The position numbers were made by a program, and so were the translations under genes. Below are positions 1-11,599 of a stretch of 64,000 bases of DNA, piece after piece (the stretch's first letter is position 1; every line of letters starts with the position of its first letter). The DNA is from Taeniopygia guttata. Its lineage: Eukaryota > Chordata > Aves > Passeriformes > Estrildidae. A model generated the notes under the pieces. That model saw only the letters and a program-made list of their open reading frames with translations, made no database searches and had not been told where the DNA came from. The stretch covers positions 14,599,501 through 14,663,500 of the forward strand of contig NC_133030.1 of the NCBI RefSeq assembly GCF_048771995.1, given 5' to 3'.

Positions 1-2913
1 TTTCTGTATTTCCAGCTTCTTTTATGCCAATGGCTCCAAGCTGGTAAGTAGAGGCTAAACAACTTCTGATAGATTTTTCTAATGCACTTCAACTTTGTGT
101 GTGTGAATGTGTGAGAGAGTGTTGCATCTGTTATGAAGGTGTCTGGGGGACAGAATGCAGATCAGTTTGTTCATGTGGGGTTATTTTAAATTTAACCACA
201 GATGGGGCTTGGGGTAGAAGGTTTTTCCTCCTGCTCCTTATCTTCTCTCCCTCCTTCCACGTTAAGCTCCCCACTTCGGGAAGTTTCAGCTCAAGTAGCT
301 TGTGGATCAGGAGATATCAGAGGTGGCAGGTTTTTTACAAGCAAACAAAAAAAAAGGGCAAAATACTCTGTTCATTTTGCATTTTATTCCAACAGATTAA
401 AAAAAAGTCATGTTCACTGAGCTACAAGTTACAGCGTATTTTTAGAAGCATGGTGAATGCATGGGGCTCTAAATCACTCCCCGAAAAGCAGATTAAAATT
501 AGGAGGTGCTAGAATAAGTGTGAAACGTTCATCTGTTGGGAAAGGGAGGGTATGGAGGACTGTGAAACTTGATAGAAGAGACAAAGATTAGCACTCTGAC
601 TCGCTGGAAGCCACGTTATGTAGACATTAGAAGGCAACACGATTTCAGCTGGACAGAACATAAGCTTCAGATCTTATGCAAACAGCCAAAGCTGTTTAAC
701 AATTGGTTTACCCCCAAAACCCCTGAAAGGAGACAGGTGAATACGATGCCAAATACATTTTTCATGTTTCTTAAGCTAACTGTTTAAATAGTTAAGTGAA
801 CATCTGTCCAAATTTCCCCATCATTTCCATTTAGAAAAGTCTCCTATTTGAAGGCTGAAGAAAAGCACCTGCTTAACAATGCAAATGGTGCTGTCTGGGG
901 CCCCTTTATTTTGTTTAATCTAGATTGAGCTCCACACAACTGTGATGCTAATGAATAATGGATATTTTATACTTGTGCATGTAGCAGTGCTGGGCACAGA
1001 GCAAATCTAGGATTAACCTCCCAGTTTCCCTGCCTAATGCATTTGACTCATTTTTTTTGAGTTTGCTGTGACTTGGGTACTCTAAAAACGGATGTCTGGT
1101 TTTATGGGAAATGGGAAAATCCTGGTAAAAGCTGTCAGGCTTTGCTGTGCCCAAGTGGAAAGGGGCAGCTAGGCTGAGGAGGGGAGGGATGTCTGCAGTA
1201 ATGGTTTGATTTGTGAGTGGGTGCTGAATGAGAGCCAGGGTCTTCCAGGGTGGAGACCTGGACGCTTTTCAGTGCCACATTTTTCCAGTCCAGTCTGCTG
1301 GTGTTAGGCAGCCAAGGCCTGTGCCCAGCTGCCTCCCCTGCCTTGCCTTCTTGTGGGGACAGGAGCAAGAGGAGTCAGCTTGCAGAGAGAAAGGGATTGC
1401 CTTTTGCTGGTGCAAATTATACAGCTGGGGTTTTGCTCTGCCTTTCAGCCTTCAGATGATGGAGTCATGGGGGAAGAAATTTTGGTACTCCCTTTGTGGA
1501 TTTTGCATCCTGCATGAGTCTTTCTGTTTTGGTTCATGTGCTTTAGCTCGGAAGGAAAACATGTGCTGTTTCTTCATAGGAAGGCCTGGGATTTTCCAGC
1601 CAGGCCTAATGAAAGATCCCTGATACCACTTCTAAAGAAAAATAAGGGTGGGCTTTCTTACAGCTGGAGAGCAAACTGACTTCGGGAGCGCAGCGCTGTA
1701 GGAGAGTGGGAGAGTTGTGTTGGGAGGTTTCTATAACACTGCTGGGTGTTTTAATTCACAATTACTGGCCAGTAATAATTAGTATTGATTTGCCTGGCAA
1801 ATTGCAGGTTTAGAAATTGGTTATAGATTTTCCTGATGCTTCTCATCTGCGTGTTGTGGAATCAGCCAGAACCGATGGCTTGAAACAAACCGTGAGCCCA
1901 GCTCTGTCCGCGGGCAGCGGCGCGTTGCGTGCACAGAGCTAATGGCCAGCAGGGATTGTACGTCTTGAGGCTCATCGCCCCCAAAATACATTTCTGTCAT
2001 CCTCTAGGCAAAGTGACTAACCACACGTGACCAGAGGCTGGGGTGAACCTTGGTTCTGCCAGCCCGTGGCTCAGTGCCCTGTGCCCCTGGCACAAAGAGG
2101 GTCTGCAGGGACACCTCGGGCGAGGGGGCCACGGGAAGGATGCTGCAGTCGTGCTTGAGTCCCCCGGCAGGAGCTGCAAGAGCAGCAGACATCTGGGGAG
2201 ACAGATAGTGAAAGCCAAGATGAAAATGGCAAAGCTTCCAGTGCTGAAGGGCTGTCCTGGAGGGCGGGGAGCTGGAGTGGAACGGCTGAGCATGCTGTTC
2301 AGGCTGCCGTGGAAGGGCTTAGATGGCTCCCAGGAGGAGGGAGGCACGGCCGGGGAGGAGGGCTTGCTCTCTGAGGTGCCTGGCGAAATGCTGTGCACTC
2401 ATTGCAAGAGAAGTTGTGCTCTTTCTTTTTAAGCAGCAGGTAAGTGAGGGTCTTCCTGAGCTCTGTTACAGCGCTGCCTGCCAGGATTGGCAAAGTTTGC
2501 AGGACTTCTGTGTCCTGCTGCCAGCCTGTCCCTCCGCCAGGCTGCGGCTAAGGAAGTCCTTGCAGAGCAGGATGGGCAGCTCCCAGCACCTACCCCACTG
2601 CTGCAGAGAGGCAGATAGTTTTTGACTGAAATTTTGTGAGCCCCAAAATAGTGCTCCAAGTGTTTAATGCTTTTCTCCATTAGACAGCAAATTAGCCCTA
2701 GGCTCGCAAACCAAATGAAGTTTCATCTCGATGATTGGAGCCTGCTCACCAGGCATTTTTATCCCAAGTTCCTGCACGCTGGTTGGTCAGTGAAATGGAG
2801 ACTGCAACTTCTATTTATTGGTGCAATACAGTATTTGATACTGCTAATTACACTTAATTAGTCCTTCCACCATTTAATTAAAATGGCTTCTAATGATTGT
2901 GCTTCTTTGGCAG
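1..2913 (+). other. LMO1: LMO1 intron before the LIM2 exon (5' part outside window)
   Basis: This stretch runs from the window edge to the splice acceptor at 2911-2913. I looked for the exon encoding the first LIM domain and its C-x2-C / H-x2-C zinc ligands and did not find it, so it must lie upstream of the window. The open frames here are short and show no domain. The polypyrimidine tract before the acceptor is short and weak (gcttctttggcag), but the exon after it is unambiguous. No transposable element was recognised. Confidence 0.8.
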
Positions 2914-3039
2914 GCTCTTTGGTACCACCGGGAATTGTGCTGCCTGCAGTAAACTGATCCCTGCCTTTGAGATGGTGATGAGGGCCAGAGATAATGTTTA
3001 CCATTTGGACTGCTTTGCCTGTCAGCTCTGCAACCAGCG
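2914..3039 (+). CDS. LMO1: LMO1 internal exon: first part of LIM domain 2
   Basis: LMO1 is a small nuclear protein of two LIM zinc-finger domains without DNA-binding activity; it bridges LDB1, GATA and bHLH factors and is an oncogene in T-cell leukaemia and neuroblastoma (family knowledge). This 126-bp exon encodes about 42 residues starting [13 protein letters not shown] and ending FACQLCNQ plus a split Arg. Visible zinc ligands are Cys-x2-Cys (NCAAC), His-x2-Cys (YHLDC) and Cys-x2-Cys (FACQLC). The exon begins one base into the last third of a codon after CAG at 2911 and ends in CG before the donor GTGAGG at 3040; the next exon supplies A to make Arg. Residues GTTGN and MRARDN fit LMO1 better than LMO3, which I recall with GVTGN and MRAKDN; LMO2 and LMO4 differ more. 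Confidence 0.95.
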
Positions 3040-6000
3040 GTGAGGACACAGTTATTGTACACACAAACTAATTTATACCTTTGCCTGTGAAACAGGGGAA
3101 AGGTTTGATGCACGCTGCCCGTCTGGGCTTACAGCCTGGTGGCGGAGCTGGGGCTGGGGCTGGGTTGCCAGGCTGACCTGGGGGATGCATGTAAGTACCT
3201 GTAGCCCTTTTACAGCAAATCCCCTTGGAGCTGGTGGGAGTTGGAGGGGCAAGAGGGAGGACACAGACACAGATTGTTCAGCTGCTGCTAAATAAAACAA
3301 ACCGCTCCAGTGTCCTTTCAGGAGCTACCCTCTTTGCAGAAGGCAGATGGTGGAAAATGGACCTCCTCTGGCAAACTGACATTATCTTGCTTAAGTCACA
3401 TTTCTGACATGCTCAAAACTGGGGGTGGAAATAAGAAGTATAAAGAGAAGGGACAGGAAAGAGAAAAATACTATAGCTAAGCCCTTTCCAACACTAGGAA
3501 CAAATCCATTTAGTTGTTGTGTAATTAATAGGGGATCTTGGTGGTGTAATCTTGAGTGGTGCTTATTTATTTCTGCTGGGTGGAAGATGGAAATCAGGGA
3601 GTATAATAAAGGGCCATGCACAGTGTTTTCCCTTGAACTACCTGTATCCACTTGAGTTTGGGAGGGCTGTGAAAACTCTTCCCAGCACCATGTTTTTTGA
3701 TCATCATAGGCAGAATGGAAGCCCGCAGAATCAGATGCTTTATCACATTTTGATGCATCCATCTGTCCATCCTTGTCTAAGATAGACCGGAACTGCTTGC
3801 AGTTCTTACTGCTTGCTTAGTCAGGCTGTAGTCCAAGGACCAGGGTCCAACGGCTGTGCTGGTGTTCCTGCTCTGGATCTGTGGTTGTGTATCCCAAAGA
3901 TGAAACTAGAATGCAATGCCTCATCCCATGGGAAAGTGTGAGAGAGATGGCAGAACCCGTGGGAAGATGGAGAACCCAATTCTGTAAAAGTCAAGCTAAA
4001 ATCCTGACTTAAACATTCCTTGCTGAGTCTAGAAAAGAGACTTGGTGGGATCTGAGATGAAGCAGCCATACACGTGTGTGAATGCAAACCTGAACCTGGG
4101 AGGTCCTGTCCGATTCCGCTCTCGCACCGTCCGCCAGTGGCTCAGCCCTGGGGATGGATTCAGTGTCAGCTGGCTGGTGAGGAGGCAGATGAGGTGGTTT
4201 TACCCGCTGGCTCACTGGAGTTGGGCAGGTTTATTCCAGGTACTAAAGTCCCGTTAATGCTGTCGCTGCACGGGTGGCAGTGCCGGGGCGGCAGTGACAT
4301 CTAGTGGTTCCTGGCCTTGGGCTCTCTGCGGGAGCCACGCGGGATCTTCCAGTTGCACAGTCTTGTTTTGTGACTCCTGAACCCTGAGCTGATCCCACCT
4401 CATCCCCCGAGATGCTCATTCCACTCTGCTACAATCACCAGTGTTCTGGGATTTGTCTCCAGGCTCGGGAGCGTGGCGGGTGCTGCCAGGCTCAGCCCTC
4501 AGGATCAGCTCTTTTCAGCCTCCTGATGATTCCTGGGCAGGAGAGGGTTGCTCCCAAGCTCCACGTCAAACCTGGGGCTAGAGCATTATAAATGTCCTTT
4601 CAGGCAGAGGCTCTGGAGTCAGGAGTGCTGGTTGGCCTTGGAGTCTGCAGGCTGAGTATCTCTCATCAAACCCCTACTTCACCCTTCTTCTCTCCTAGAA
4701 AATCCTAGCGCTGCCTAGTTCTCATTTTCAGTAATTTCTTTTAAATGTCACCCTTTATTTCAAAGGCTCCAAAGCACCTCTCTCGTTCCCTTCCTTCTTC
4801 AATAGCCAGCGTGGCCCCCCTCTCCTTCAGACAACTTCCAGGCCTGTCACTGCCCAGCAGGAGAGTGCAGGTAACCCCTGCATTCTGGCAGAGTTGTGCT
4901 GTGTTGCACAAGGGATTTGCTCAGTTTGTGAGAGGCTAAGTTGTTCTGGAAGAGGGACTATGTGTAGATTTTTGCTTGTGGCTGAGGTCAGAGCGCTGCC
5001 AGTTTTTATGACTTACTCTGTGGAAATTTGGGCTTGAAAGGGCAGAATGGATGATCCTGTAACAGACAGCACTGGATGCTGAACTGAGAACAGTGAGATT
5101 AGGTAACCCTGAAGTCAAAACTGCAGATGTGGATGCCAGCTCTGGTTCTGAATTGCAAACCTGACTGGAAATCCCATCCTGTTCTTCAGCTCTGAAAATG
5201 TTTGATGGTGAAGACCTTTCCTCAGTTCTCTTCCAGCTTACTTGCTGTTCTCTAGCTGGGCTCTGTATAGAGTGCTAAATCTATCACAGCAAAATCTCTA
5301 ATATTTTTATCAAGTGTGCAATGTTTTCATCACTTTCATTCCCTAAAACTTCAGTTTTGCATCAAGTCCTGCATTACCCACTTATCCTGCCATGCTTTAA
5401 ACTGTTCTAAAGTTGCCATGGTCATCACAGTGTTGGATAAAGGCTGATCACTGCTGTGACTGGCTGATAGGTCAGTGTTACAAGGGTTGCAGGAAATCCA
5501 GCTGTTTCTCATGCCATTATCTGAAGTGTGGGTTTGCTGGGAAGAAAATCACTCTTAAGGATTGGCAGAGTAGGTTCAGCACCTATCTCACTGGTGCTGG
5601 CTGGAATTTGATCACCCAGATGGGCTCTGCAGCATCCCTGCTCTGGGCATGGGGGCTGACAGTGTGAAACTGGGCCTGAGGTCACCTGTTAAATCCTCTG
5701 TCTCCAGTTGTGATGCATCAGCTGAAGAGATCCCAGTTTACTGGTGGGTTTGCAGGACTGGCAGGTAGGAACAGTTGCCTTTCCAGTGAATCAAACCCTT
5801 CTCCCAAAACTTCATGTCACGTGCCCTGTAGAGCATTTCAGTACCCACGTGCTGGTACACACCCCTACACCTTCCAACTCCAAGATTCTCCAGCTCCTCC
5901 TTTGGCTCCTCTACACCCAAAACCAAGCCTAGCAAGAGACAGCTTTTGATGGTGCTGGTGGAAAGAGTAATTTTTGCATTTCTTTTCCTGGAGATTGATG

Positions 6001-7532
6001 TGGCACTTAAGGGAATAACTAGTGAAAAGCAAGCAGGTGTGTCTGTTATTTATTGTGTGAGTAAACCTGCTCCTGGGGCAGGTGGTGTTAAGGAGAGTGT
6101 GTGCAATACAGTTTTTACCATAAAAGCTGTTAGTTGAAATTAGGAATAATCTTTATCTTTTTCATATGCAGAAAGGTTACATTTCAGAACCTACTAGAGC
6201 ATGTGCCACAGAGGGAAGAAGATGGAAGGTCTTTAGTGAAATCCTGTGAAGTGTGAACCAATGCCCAGTTCTCTCTGTACCAACTTGGCAAATTAATCAG
6301 CTTATTTGCAGGTGTCCAGTTTGAGAAAACTTGTGCCTGTGCTGGGCCTATAAAGAAGCTCTAAAATTATCAGTCCTGTTCTTTTAGCAGCAAATACTCA
6401 GTTTTCTGGAGATGCTCTGCCTGAAGCTGCCTGAGTTACAGACGATTACAGCACTTTAGACAAGGGGTAGGCAGTGCCAAAACAGCCTGGGAGCAGGGGA
6501 AATGGGAATTTGAGGTCTGCTAAGTCTCCTGGGGATGGGGTCACCTCCAGTGATCTTCCTTCAAAGCCCTGTAGATATTTGGCCTTGCCAGAGGCTGGTA
6601 CCTACCCCTTCCTCTCAGTGCAGAGCTGCCTTGAGGCACAGTGCCTGACCCTGGGTGTCTCTCTGCTTTAGGGTCCTGAGGCTGATTTCAGACCCAGCTC
6701 TTGGGGCAGCCTGTGCTCTGGTCTGTCATTTCCCTGCCAGTGTTATGGACAAAAAACAGCCCCTGAATTGGGTGCAGAGAACATTATTTGTTATCTTAAG
6801 AAGTAAAGATTAGCTTCTGATTCCTGAGCAAGCAGGCAGGGCGGAAAAAGCTATTGGCTGTCAATTCACACCTCTCTGATCTTATATGTGGAACTTTTTT
6901 GACCTTAATGGTCAAATAAAATTGTTAAATATCACAAGCTTCTCTGTCAACTTCAAGACAAACAGAACAATTTACATGGTATATAGAGAGCAGTGCCCTT
7001 CGCTCAATGAAGATAAAGGTTAGGAGTCCAGCCACCGAGAAATTTCTATTTATTGTTCAGCACTGTACACAAGGGGGTGAGGGAGGACTTAATAGCCAGT
7101 CCTTGCCTGGAAATTAGTGTAAATACTGCTTCACCCGAGGGAACTGTGGAAATGTGGATACCAGCAAAAACTTCAAATAGGCTCCGTGTAATATTGCCCG
7201 CTTGATTTCCTGGTTGGAGAGCCAACACCTCTCATCTGCAGGGACAAATCCCTTAACTGCTCCCAACCTCCTCCTGCAGCTGGCTTGGGACCCTGCAGAG
7301 AGTGGGACCTGCTCCCCAAGCTGCTCCCTGTGGCTTGGAGCCAAGCACAGATGTGCCAGGGAAAGGGACAGCAAAACCCTGGGATGCCAAGGGGAGGGGC
7401 ACTGGCAGAGCTGGAAATCAAGCTCTGCTCACCAGAGTTGCCTTCGGACCCAAGCTGCCTCAAATCCCCCCTTAGCCAGTTCTCACATCTGTTCCTACTC
7501 ACACCCACTAATCCTTTTTTTTTATCTTCCAG
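3040..7532 (+). other. LMO1: LMO1 last intron
   Basis: The intron runs from the donor GTGAGG at 3040 to the acceptor AG at 7531-7532, which is preceded by a strong pyrimidine tract at 7512-7530. Length is 4493 bp. I see no exon, RNA gene or recognisable transposon inside; the sequence is mixed, moderately GC-rich and has many short chance frames. Confidence 0.85.
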
Positions 7533-7638
7533 ATTCTGCGTGGGAGACAAATTTTTCCTGAAGAACAACATGATCTTGTGTCAGATGGACTATGAGGAAG
7601 GGCAGCTGAACGGGAGCTTCGAGTCCCAGGTTCAATAA
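7533..7638 (+). CDS. LMO1: LMO1 terminal coding exon: end of LIM2 and C-terminus
   Basis: The exon completes the split Arg codon and encodes 34 further residues before the TAA stop at 7636-7638. It begins FCVGDKFFLKNNMILCQMDY, giving the last zinc ligands of LIM2 (Cys of ILCQ and the Asp two residues later in QMDY), and ends in SFESQVQ. That C-terminus is characteristic of LMO1 as I recall it; LMO3 ends differently. Joined to the 2914-3039 exon the reading frame is continuous. The LIM2 ligand set visible across both exons is complete (C, C, H, C, C, C, C, D), so the gene looks functional. The N-terminal half of the protein is outside the window. Confidence 0.96.
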
Positions 7639-7985
7639 CAGCCCCTGCTTCGCTGGAGCACTGTGGGATGGGCGCTTGGCCGCACGAGCAGCAAGGGCGT
7701 CTGTCAGCTTGCCTGCAATATTTTTTTAATTCTTGGTCCAGAGAGGACTATATACATTGTAGTACTTTTCCCCCCCAACACAAAGCAGTTACAATTTTAG
7801 ATGTACAGTTGTGCCTGCTTAGCTGAGCACTGCATTGCCTGTATGTTTGTGAGTTTTTGGGGTCTGGGGGAGGGCTCTGTACAGTCTGTTTTCTGTATAT
7901 AAACTGGAACATTTATTTTATGAAAAATGTAATGCAATTTTATTACTGGTGTGAATTAAAAATTATGAATGTTTCCTGGTCATCT
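7639..7985 (+). other. LMO1: LMO1 3' untranslated region
   Basis: Sequence after the stop codon up to the expected cleavage region. It is AT-rich in its last 150 bases, with a run of T at 7720 and C-rich interruptions near 7770. The block around 7900-7975, ending in ATTAAA and TTATGAATG, resembles the end of mammalian LMO1 transcripts as I remember them, which supports a short 3' UTR of about 340 bases. The exact cleavage base cannot be read. Confidence 0.7.
7955..7960 (+). terminator. LMO1: Polyadenylation signal ATTAAA of LMO1
   Basis: ATTAAA lies 317 bases after the stop codon, followed within 20 to 30 bases by a T/G-rich stretch (GTTTCCTGGTCATCTTTG) suitable as downstream element. AATAAA hexamers further on, near 8572 and 8819, could serve longer transcripts. 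Confidence 0.6.
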
Positions 7986-10239
7986 TTGCCGTGGTTTCTT
8001 CCCCCTGTGGCAAAAGCCTGTATTTCCTGTGCTTCGGCTGAGCAGACTGTAGGAAACATGTACATAGATCCCTGGAAACTGCATGGATCACAGCAGAGAC
8101 AGGTTCTGTCATAATAACTGGGGGAAATGCTGCTGCAGGGCTGTGGAGACTTCCATCCAGCCACCTGTACAATGGGGGGGAATGAGCAGGGGGCAGGTGG
8201 TGGCTGGGAACCGTTGGCATCGCTGGCGGGGCTGCTGGGCTGTGCTGGGCTGCTGGCTGAGAGGCTCCTTGTGGATTCAGACAGAGCACTGCCATGGAAT
8301 TCCTGCTGGCTGCCTGATCCAGTGTCTCCAGTCTGGGCTGCGAGGAACAGGCTCCCTGCAGCCCTGCCAACAGGTGCCTGGGCATTGATCAGAATATTAA
8401 TTTCAAGGCTTTGCTAGGCAGGGGGATTTTCCCATGGGGCATCACTTGTCCAGGTCAGAGCTGCTGCGAGAGCTGATGTCAGGGCTGGGACGTGAGCAGG
8501 CGCTGATGCAGCAGATCCCTGCTCCCAGCCCTTTTTGCTTACTCTGTGCCAGGTGCTTTGACCTCCCACAAAATAAAAGCGATCAGATTTGAAGCATCTC
8601 CCGGAGAAAAAAATTCTGAACTCTGTTCCTGCTGCGATGCTTTGTGCAATGATTTTCAAGGTTATGCAATTCATGTGCAACCTACTGGACTGTATCAAAC
8701 ACATTTCTTTGTATAGTGAGTGTCACTTTAATATAGTGCACCAGTAGCTGTAAAGGATGGCTGCAATTCTATTTATTTTGTCTTCTTGCTTTTTCTTAGA
8801 TTTACCCTCCTTTCCTTTAATAAATAGACACCAAGTACTTTTTTCTGATGTGACTTAATTGGTTGCTGGTCCTGGGTCACTTGTGTGTGTTCTCTGAATT
8901 GCAAATGCCAGATGCAGTGCAGCTTGGTGCTGCTCTGCCTGTTGCATGAAATGCTTTTATACACCTGTGCTGAATAATGGCTAAGCAGAAGCAAATACCA
9001 CCGATACTTAGCATGTTTCAAAATACCACCTGTCATCTAGAGCTACCTCAGACATGTGGATTGATTGAGTGATTTTTCTTCACAAACAGATGTTTTGGGT
9101 TGGGAGACTTAGTATAAAATATGTGGCCTCATTCCTTTTTATTCCCATAAACATGGAATAGCAATTAAAGAGCCACTTAGAGCTGCCTATGGATATGTGG
9201 TGTTTAAACTGCTGTTCTGTTTTAGTGCTTTTTGGGGTGGAGGGAGGTTGTCTTTGGAGAAGCTGTAGAGTTGATGCTCTTTTTGTAGAGGCTATTGAAG
9301 GCAGCCACCCTGAGGCTACGGAAGGAGCAGCTTGTTGCCCAAATGTTTCCAATTCCTTGCTTTGAAATGGGCTGCCAGACAGCCCCCTGCCCCTGCCTGT
9401 GCTCTGGATTGATGGATCCCTGCCTGCTTGCCTGCCCGCCCATGGGATTTGCTGCAATTCAGCACAAAGGGGCACAATGGCAGGGTAAGGCTGCTGTCCT
9501 GTGGGGATGAAGGGAGCAGTAAAACCAAACCAAAACCACTCACCAAACAAGCTGGAGGGGCTGTTAAGTTTCAGTTCAGATTCTTAAGTAGAGTTTTGGT
9601 ACCAGTTTAAAAACTGAGTCCCTCAGAGAAAGGTACCTTAGTTACACCATGGGCCATGACTCAGGAGCAGTGGTTTCCCATTGCCTCCCTGCACTTGTTC
9701 TTGCTGTGAAATGCAGGCACTGCTCCCCTGCTGGGGTGCAAGGGCTTAATTTCTGATGGGCAGCCCTCTGATTTGTCATCATTGCTGTGGATCTGATTCC
9801 TGATACTTAAGGTGGAATTTGTTTGCTCATGCAAAAGCCCCAGCTGGAGGCTAGGTGGATGGGAGGAAAGCCTGGGGCAGGACACAACTTCTCAGTGCTG
9901 AATGAAGTGGGGCAAATATCCAATTGTCTTATATTTTAAAAAGAAAAAATACAAGGGAGAAACAGTGCAGCATCCCTCTTTTCTGTGTCTGCACAGCAGA
10001 CAAGGCCTACATGCCATAGCCCATGCCCCAAATGGCATTGGAGGTGGGACACCTTTAAAAATAAAAATCCAGGAGGACAATGCAATCATGAATTCTTGTC
10101 TGAATGCTGCAAATTTGCTTAATAGAAACAAGGGCTGGAGTGCAGACCTGCTCTTGAATAATTGCTTCCACTCTATGGAGCAGAGCACAGAAACCTTTTG
10201 ATGGTGTTATAGTCATCACTTGGCATAAATATTCATTCA

Positions 10240-10960
10240 AGGAATCAGAGCAGAGTAAATGGCATTTTAGCTGCTAATAATTTAGTATTAGCAGATAGCC
10301 TTTTTACTGCTAAAGATAACCACTGCTTAATCAGTTTAGTGACCACTGGCATATAGTATGACATTTAAGCCTGTGCCTCAGTCCCCGTGTTGAGGACACG
10401 GCTGCCGGTGACCCCTCTGCACAAGCCTCTATCGTTCCCAATGTCAGCCCCAGCTGCCAACTGCACTTACTGGCTTTAACTTCTGTATTATCTGCCATTT
10501 GCCTCCTTATCTTAGATCAAAGAGGAATTTTAAGTTCATACTACGGATGTTAAAATCTAGGATCTTCTGTCTCTTTCTCTTTTCGTGGTTGGGGCTAATG
10601 GTTGATCACAGCACAGTCTGATTTTGAGATTAAAAAACAAGCCAGTGTTTAAAGGCAATCAAAATCTTAGGCTTCGTCTCCATTCATCTTTAATGCTGGT
10701 GTAATTGCTGCATAGTTCTGGCTCTTCCTGCAGACTTAATTTATTTTATTTTTGGAGCATGCCCCTGTCTGTCAAGAGGGATGTTATACTTCCCTGAGCA
10801 GCATTAGCGCTATAGAGCACTCCGCCACTGGCAATCCAGCTCACCCCATTTCATATCTTGCCAAACAAGTTAATCTAATATTAACAGCGGTTTGTTACCT
10901 CGTTGTTAGCTTAATTTACTTTACAAGAAATGCTAGATTTGCATTTCATCCCTCTGTCAC
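10240..10960. other. Candidate non-coding regulatory block (AT-rich, TAAT-rich)
   Basis: CpG-poor, AT-rich DNA with TAATAATTTAGTATTAGC near 10276, a CTGCTAA repeat, a TTAATCAG site and a TCAAAG (TCF-like) site near 10520. The flanks are GC-richer and repeat-like, so this stands out. No coding potential. It could be an LMO1 enhancer; this is inference from composition and motif content only. Confidence 0.25.
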
Positions 10961-11549
10961 TGGCTTGTGACCCGCGCTTCCCAAGGCCAAGAAGGGATGG
11001 CTCGCGCCGCTCAGCGCGGCACTGCCACACTGGGGAGGGGACCACCACCCCCACCAGGCATCTTCCCTAATTGGCCAGGGGGGGATGTGGGGAGCTGGGA
11101 GGAGGATTTCCAAAGCCACAGAGCAGGTCCTGGAAATGCAATATTGAGAGTAGCACAAATGCTGCCGCTGCTCTTCCAGTAATAGAGCTGAGTCGTAGAC
11201 AGCAGCTTTCCCTGGCGGCAAACATATACAGTAAATGTGTTTAGTATGGAAATCAGCAGACGTATGGGCATGGGGGCAGACGTCTGCAACACCAACAGCT
11301 TCCTCAGGCTTTCAGGGAGTGCTCCCTCACCAGCCCCTGCCACGCCCCAGGGACTCACCCAGGTCTGTCTGTCCGTCAGCACGGTGAGGGCCCTGCACCT
11401 CACTTCCAAATCACTGGAGTGCGGGAGCTGTGAGCAAAGGCCTCCAAGCAAGCACTCAAAAGGCACTTCCCCAAATGATCCAGCAGCCCCATGGAGCAGT
11501 GCCAGCTGATGTGCTGGGTGGGCAGTGGGATGGGGCTGGGGATGCCCCA

Positions 11550-11599
11550 CGGGGTGATGTCAATGATCTGGTACCGGGGTGATGTCAATGATCCGGTAC
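11550..11599 (+). repeat. 25-bp tandem duplication
   Basis: The unit CGGGGTGATGTCAATGATC occurs at 11550 and again at 11575, followed each time by a (T/C)GGTAC ending. The two copies differ at one base. Small local duplication with no sign of function. Confidence 0.85.

Noticed and set aside
15..42. Possible mini-exon: CAG, then 28 bases, then GTAAGT, at the window start
   Set aside because: Splice-like borders are present but the translation has no LIM cysteines, and the real first LIM exon would be far longer; no LMO1 residue matches.
8560..8830. AATAAA hexamers as a second LMO1 3' end
   Set aside because: Possible but unsupported; the ATTAAA at 7955 has the better context.
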